A model generated the notes under the pieces. It did not search any database. It saw only the letters and a list, made by a program, of their open reading frames with translations, and was not told the origin of the DNA. Position numbers and translations under genes: made by a program. From NCBI GenBank assembly GCA_001662425.1, contig BDDC01000092.1, positions 52,762-116,761 of the forward strand: a stretch of DNA of 64,000 nucleotides, given 5' to 3'. Origin of the DNA: Chlamydomonas sphaeroides. Taxonomy: Eukaryota; Chlorophyta; Chlorophyceae; Chlamydomonadales; Chlamydomonadaceae. This document shows, one piece after another, positions 61,801 through 64,000 of this stretch; within the stretch, counting starts at the first letter, position 1; every line of letters begins with the position of its first letter.

Positions 61801-64000
61801 GTGAGCCGCTGACGGGCCGGGCGGGGCGGCTGAGATGAGCGCTGAAGTAGCCACCGGCGTCGGCCTGTGGTTGGGCACTGCTGACGGCGGCAGCTGGCCG
61901 CGTAGGCATGTGCGTTCGGGCGCCTAGCACAGCACAGCACAGCACAGCACGGCGAGCGTCGTCCAGCGTGTGCCGCTGACGTGCCGCGCTGCGTGTTGTG
62001 TGTTTGTTGCCGCAGGGCGGGGCGGTGCCCCCGACGCCGGGCCGCGGGGCGGTGCCCCCGACGCCGCGCACGCCCGCCGGCGCCGCCGACGAGTCCCCCG
62101 ACGGCGAGGCGCGGCCCGCGTGCGTGCCGCTGTGGCAGGTGAGTGCGTGCGTGTGGGGCGCTGGGAGGCCGCCGCGGCGCCAAGCGGGCGCGCCGTACCA
62201 AGGCCCCTTGCATGCGTCACACATCAGCACACGGCGTGCACGGCCCCGCATGCATGCGGACCCACGCATGCAGTGCACCCGGCAGTGCAGTGCAGTGCGC
62301 TAACCCCGCACGTGCGTCCGTCCTCCCGCCAGGGCAAGCGCTACATCCGGCGCATGGAGCGGGTGGACAAGGCCGCGGGCGACGCCATCACCGTGGAGCT
62401 CAGCATGCAGCTCGTGCGCATCGTGAGTGGCGGAGCAGGCACCGGGGGGAAGGCAGCGCTGGGGGGCAGGCAGCACCGGGGGGCAGGCAGCGCTGGGCAG
62501 ACAGCACCGGGCAGGCAGCACAACGCAGGCAGCACAGGCTTTGTGAGGTTGGGACCCACGGGCCCACACGGCCCAATGGGCCCCGCCCGCACGCCCGCGC
62601 AGTTGCAGCCCCCCGCCGGGCAACGTTCCGCCACCGGACCTGCCCCCTCCACGCCCGCCCACACCGCGCCGCGGCGCAGGCTGACGCGCCGGACGCACCC
62701 TCGGGCGGCGGCGGCGGCGGCGAGGGCGGCTCGGGCTCGTCGGGCAGCTCGGGCGACGTGCTGGACTGGGAGGCGGTGGACGTGGACACGCCCTCGCCCG
62801 AGTGCAACTTTGCGGTGCCGCCCGCGCTGGACATGCCCGTGTCTGACTTTGTGGTGAACGCGGGGCCGCACACGGTGTGCAAGGCGCTGTTTGGCAACGG
62901 CGCGGTGATCCCGCAGAAGATCGCCGACTCGGAGGTGAGCCCGTGGTGGGGGGGGGGGGCGGCGGCGGCGGCGGCTGCTTGGGCGCCCGGCTGCCGCAGG
63001 CGTGGGGACGGCTTGGGAGCGGGCTGGGCTGTGAGCTGCCGAGTGCATGTTTCAAGCCTGGCTGCCTGGCTGCCTGGCTGCCTGACTCTGCAGGGCGTGA
63101 CGGGGACGGTGTGCGACGACTGGGGCGCCGACCCGGACGGCTCGGCGCTGGCGTACCGCCAGATGACGTACACGGTGCCGGCGCCCGTGGTGGGCTCGGC
63201 GTTCGTGACGTCTCTGCAGAAGGTGAGGCGGGCGGGCGGGCGGCTCGGTGGACGGTGGACATTGTCCTCCTTGTACCCTGTCCTCTTTCGCATACCGTAA
63301 GCCGCCGCCTCTGTCCTTCAGGTTTCCCAAACCCTCCTCCTCTCTTGAGCTCCCTTGCGTTGCCTCCCCCTCGTGCCCGCAGCTGATCATCAAGAACGAC
63401 GCGGGCTTTGTGCTGGAGAACAAGGTCGAGCCCAACGTGGCCAAGTTCGGCACCTTCATCGCCGTGGTCGTGCAGGTAAGCGACCGTGCCACACGCTCTG
63501 AGCCAGCACCTGCAGCCCATATGCTACGACGCATGAGCTGCAGGCGAGGTGGTGGCTGCGCCGCACATGGCGCCGCGACTCTGCCATGGGGCCTGTTCGT
63601 GGCGACAGCCCCGCCCCGCCTCGTCCCGCCTCGTCCCGCCTTGCAGTCCCGCCCTGCCTCACCGCTACCCTGCCCGCCCCCCTCCCCTGCCCCGCAGTGC
63701 GTGGGGCACCACATTGGCCCCAACAAGACCCGCCTCGTCACGTCCGTGCGGGTGAGTCCCGCTCACGCACGGCCCCCAGCGGCCTGGAGCCCGCCGGCGC
63801 CCAGCCACGGCGATCGCCCTCGTTGCGCCTGCTCCCGCCCTGCCCAACCCCAACCCCAGGCACTGCCCCGTCCGCCAGAGCGCCCACCAGCCAGCTGCCG
63901 TGCCCAGCCTCTGCACACCGCACGTCGGCCAACGCCGCCCCTCATCACCCCGCCCCCTCGCTGCCCACCCACCCACCCACCCACCCACCCACCCACCCAC
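58821..64000 (+). CDS. C2/VASt-domain protein, 5' part (VASt-B)
   Basis: Seventeen exons lie in the window: 58821-58916, 59008-59133, 59233-59433, 59604-59617, 59776-59859, 60087-60161, 60374-60464, 60633-60659, 60931-61037, 61194-61338, 61651-61800, 62016-62138, 62333-62422, 62680-62934, 63094-63222, 63383-63475, 63698-63751; in phase, 620 residues, and the gene runs off the right edge. A C2 domain spans about residues 75-200 (CDPFVRVVVQRPG, KARNPLWEEW, IIKLEILDKDIGHFN); the 14-base exon 4 supplies its LWEEW. A second beta-rich part follows and ends PIWDVPFKAD. GKRYIRRMER (414 on) and a VASt domain (WEAVDVDTPSPECNF to CVGHHIGPNKTRLVTSVR) come next. C2 domains bind phospholipid, often with calcium, and VASt domains bind lipids, so a lipid sensing or transfer role at a membrane is likely. 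A C-terminal helix is expected beyond the edge from the paralogue at 1-4159. Confidence 0.88.
60029..60052 (+). repeat. Dispersed intronic motif B, VASt-B copy
   Basis: GGCGAATTGCAACTGGTTCG then TTG, 35-58 bases upstream of the acceptor at 60086. Confidence 0.6.
61927..61951. repeat. (CACAG)n microsatellite in VASt-B
   Basis: Five AGCAC pentamers in the intron between exons 61800 and 62016. Confidence 0.95.
63962..64000. repeat. (CCCA)n microsatellite at the right edge
   Basis: About nine CCCA units in a VASt-B intron, reaching the end of the window. Confidence 0.95.

Overview
The window looks like nuclear DNA of a chlorophyte green alga, most likely of the Chlamydomonas/Volvox order (Chlamydomonadales). 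It is very GC-rich, its genes are split into many short exons by short GT-AG introns, and proteins carry long Ala/Gly/Pro runs. TGTAA, the usual algal poly(A) signal, lies downstream of several stop codons. It is draft sequence with two runs of N (22562-22936 and 34478-34804). No tRNA, rRNA, CRISPR array, bacterial operon or intact transposon was seen. Exon models were built by hand from reading frame, splice consensus and protein-family similarity; most junctions keep phase exactly, and uncertain ones are flagged.

Layout: 1-4159 (+) 3' part of a C2/VASt membrane lipid-transfer-type protein (VASt-A). 5403-10893 (-) EXD2-like 3'-5' exonuclease in 12 exons. 10996-11483 (-) a tiny RING-finger gene only 102 bp upstream of EXD2. 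11866-16166 (+) CNX1E/MoeA molybdenum insertase. 16.2-21.2 kb gene-poor DNA. 21181-34113 (+) large TKL-like protein kinase. 34.1-37.9 kb gene-poor DNA. 37949-40714 (-) DUF1995 protein with a likely plastid transit peptide. 40948-46439 (+) Peter Pan/SSF1 ribosome biogenesis factor with an RGG tail. 47129-48476 (-) single-pass membrane protein of unknown role. 49056-53595 (+) papain-type cysteine protease with a granulin domain. 54585-58168 (+) zinc-finger Nudix protein. 58821-end (+) 5' part of a second C2/VASt gene (VASt-B), a paralogue of the one at the left edge.

The genes are unrelated housekeeping or signalling loci rather than one pathway. Two start-to-start pairs share short upstream regions (RING/CNX1E, DUF1995/PPAN), and VASt-A and EXD2 converge with poly(A) signals about 10 bp apart.

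The most unusual signal is in the introns. In at least six genes the last bases of an exon plus its 5' splice site are repeated, more or less decayed, about 40-160 bp further into the following intron. A second signal is two short motif families that recur in introns of different genes, mostly just upstream of the 3' splice site. The RING/EXD2 pair is a candidate dicistronic locus with a 56-bp tandem duplication in its spacer.
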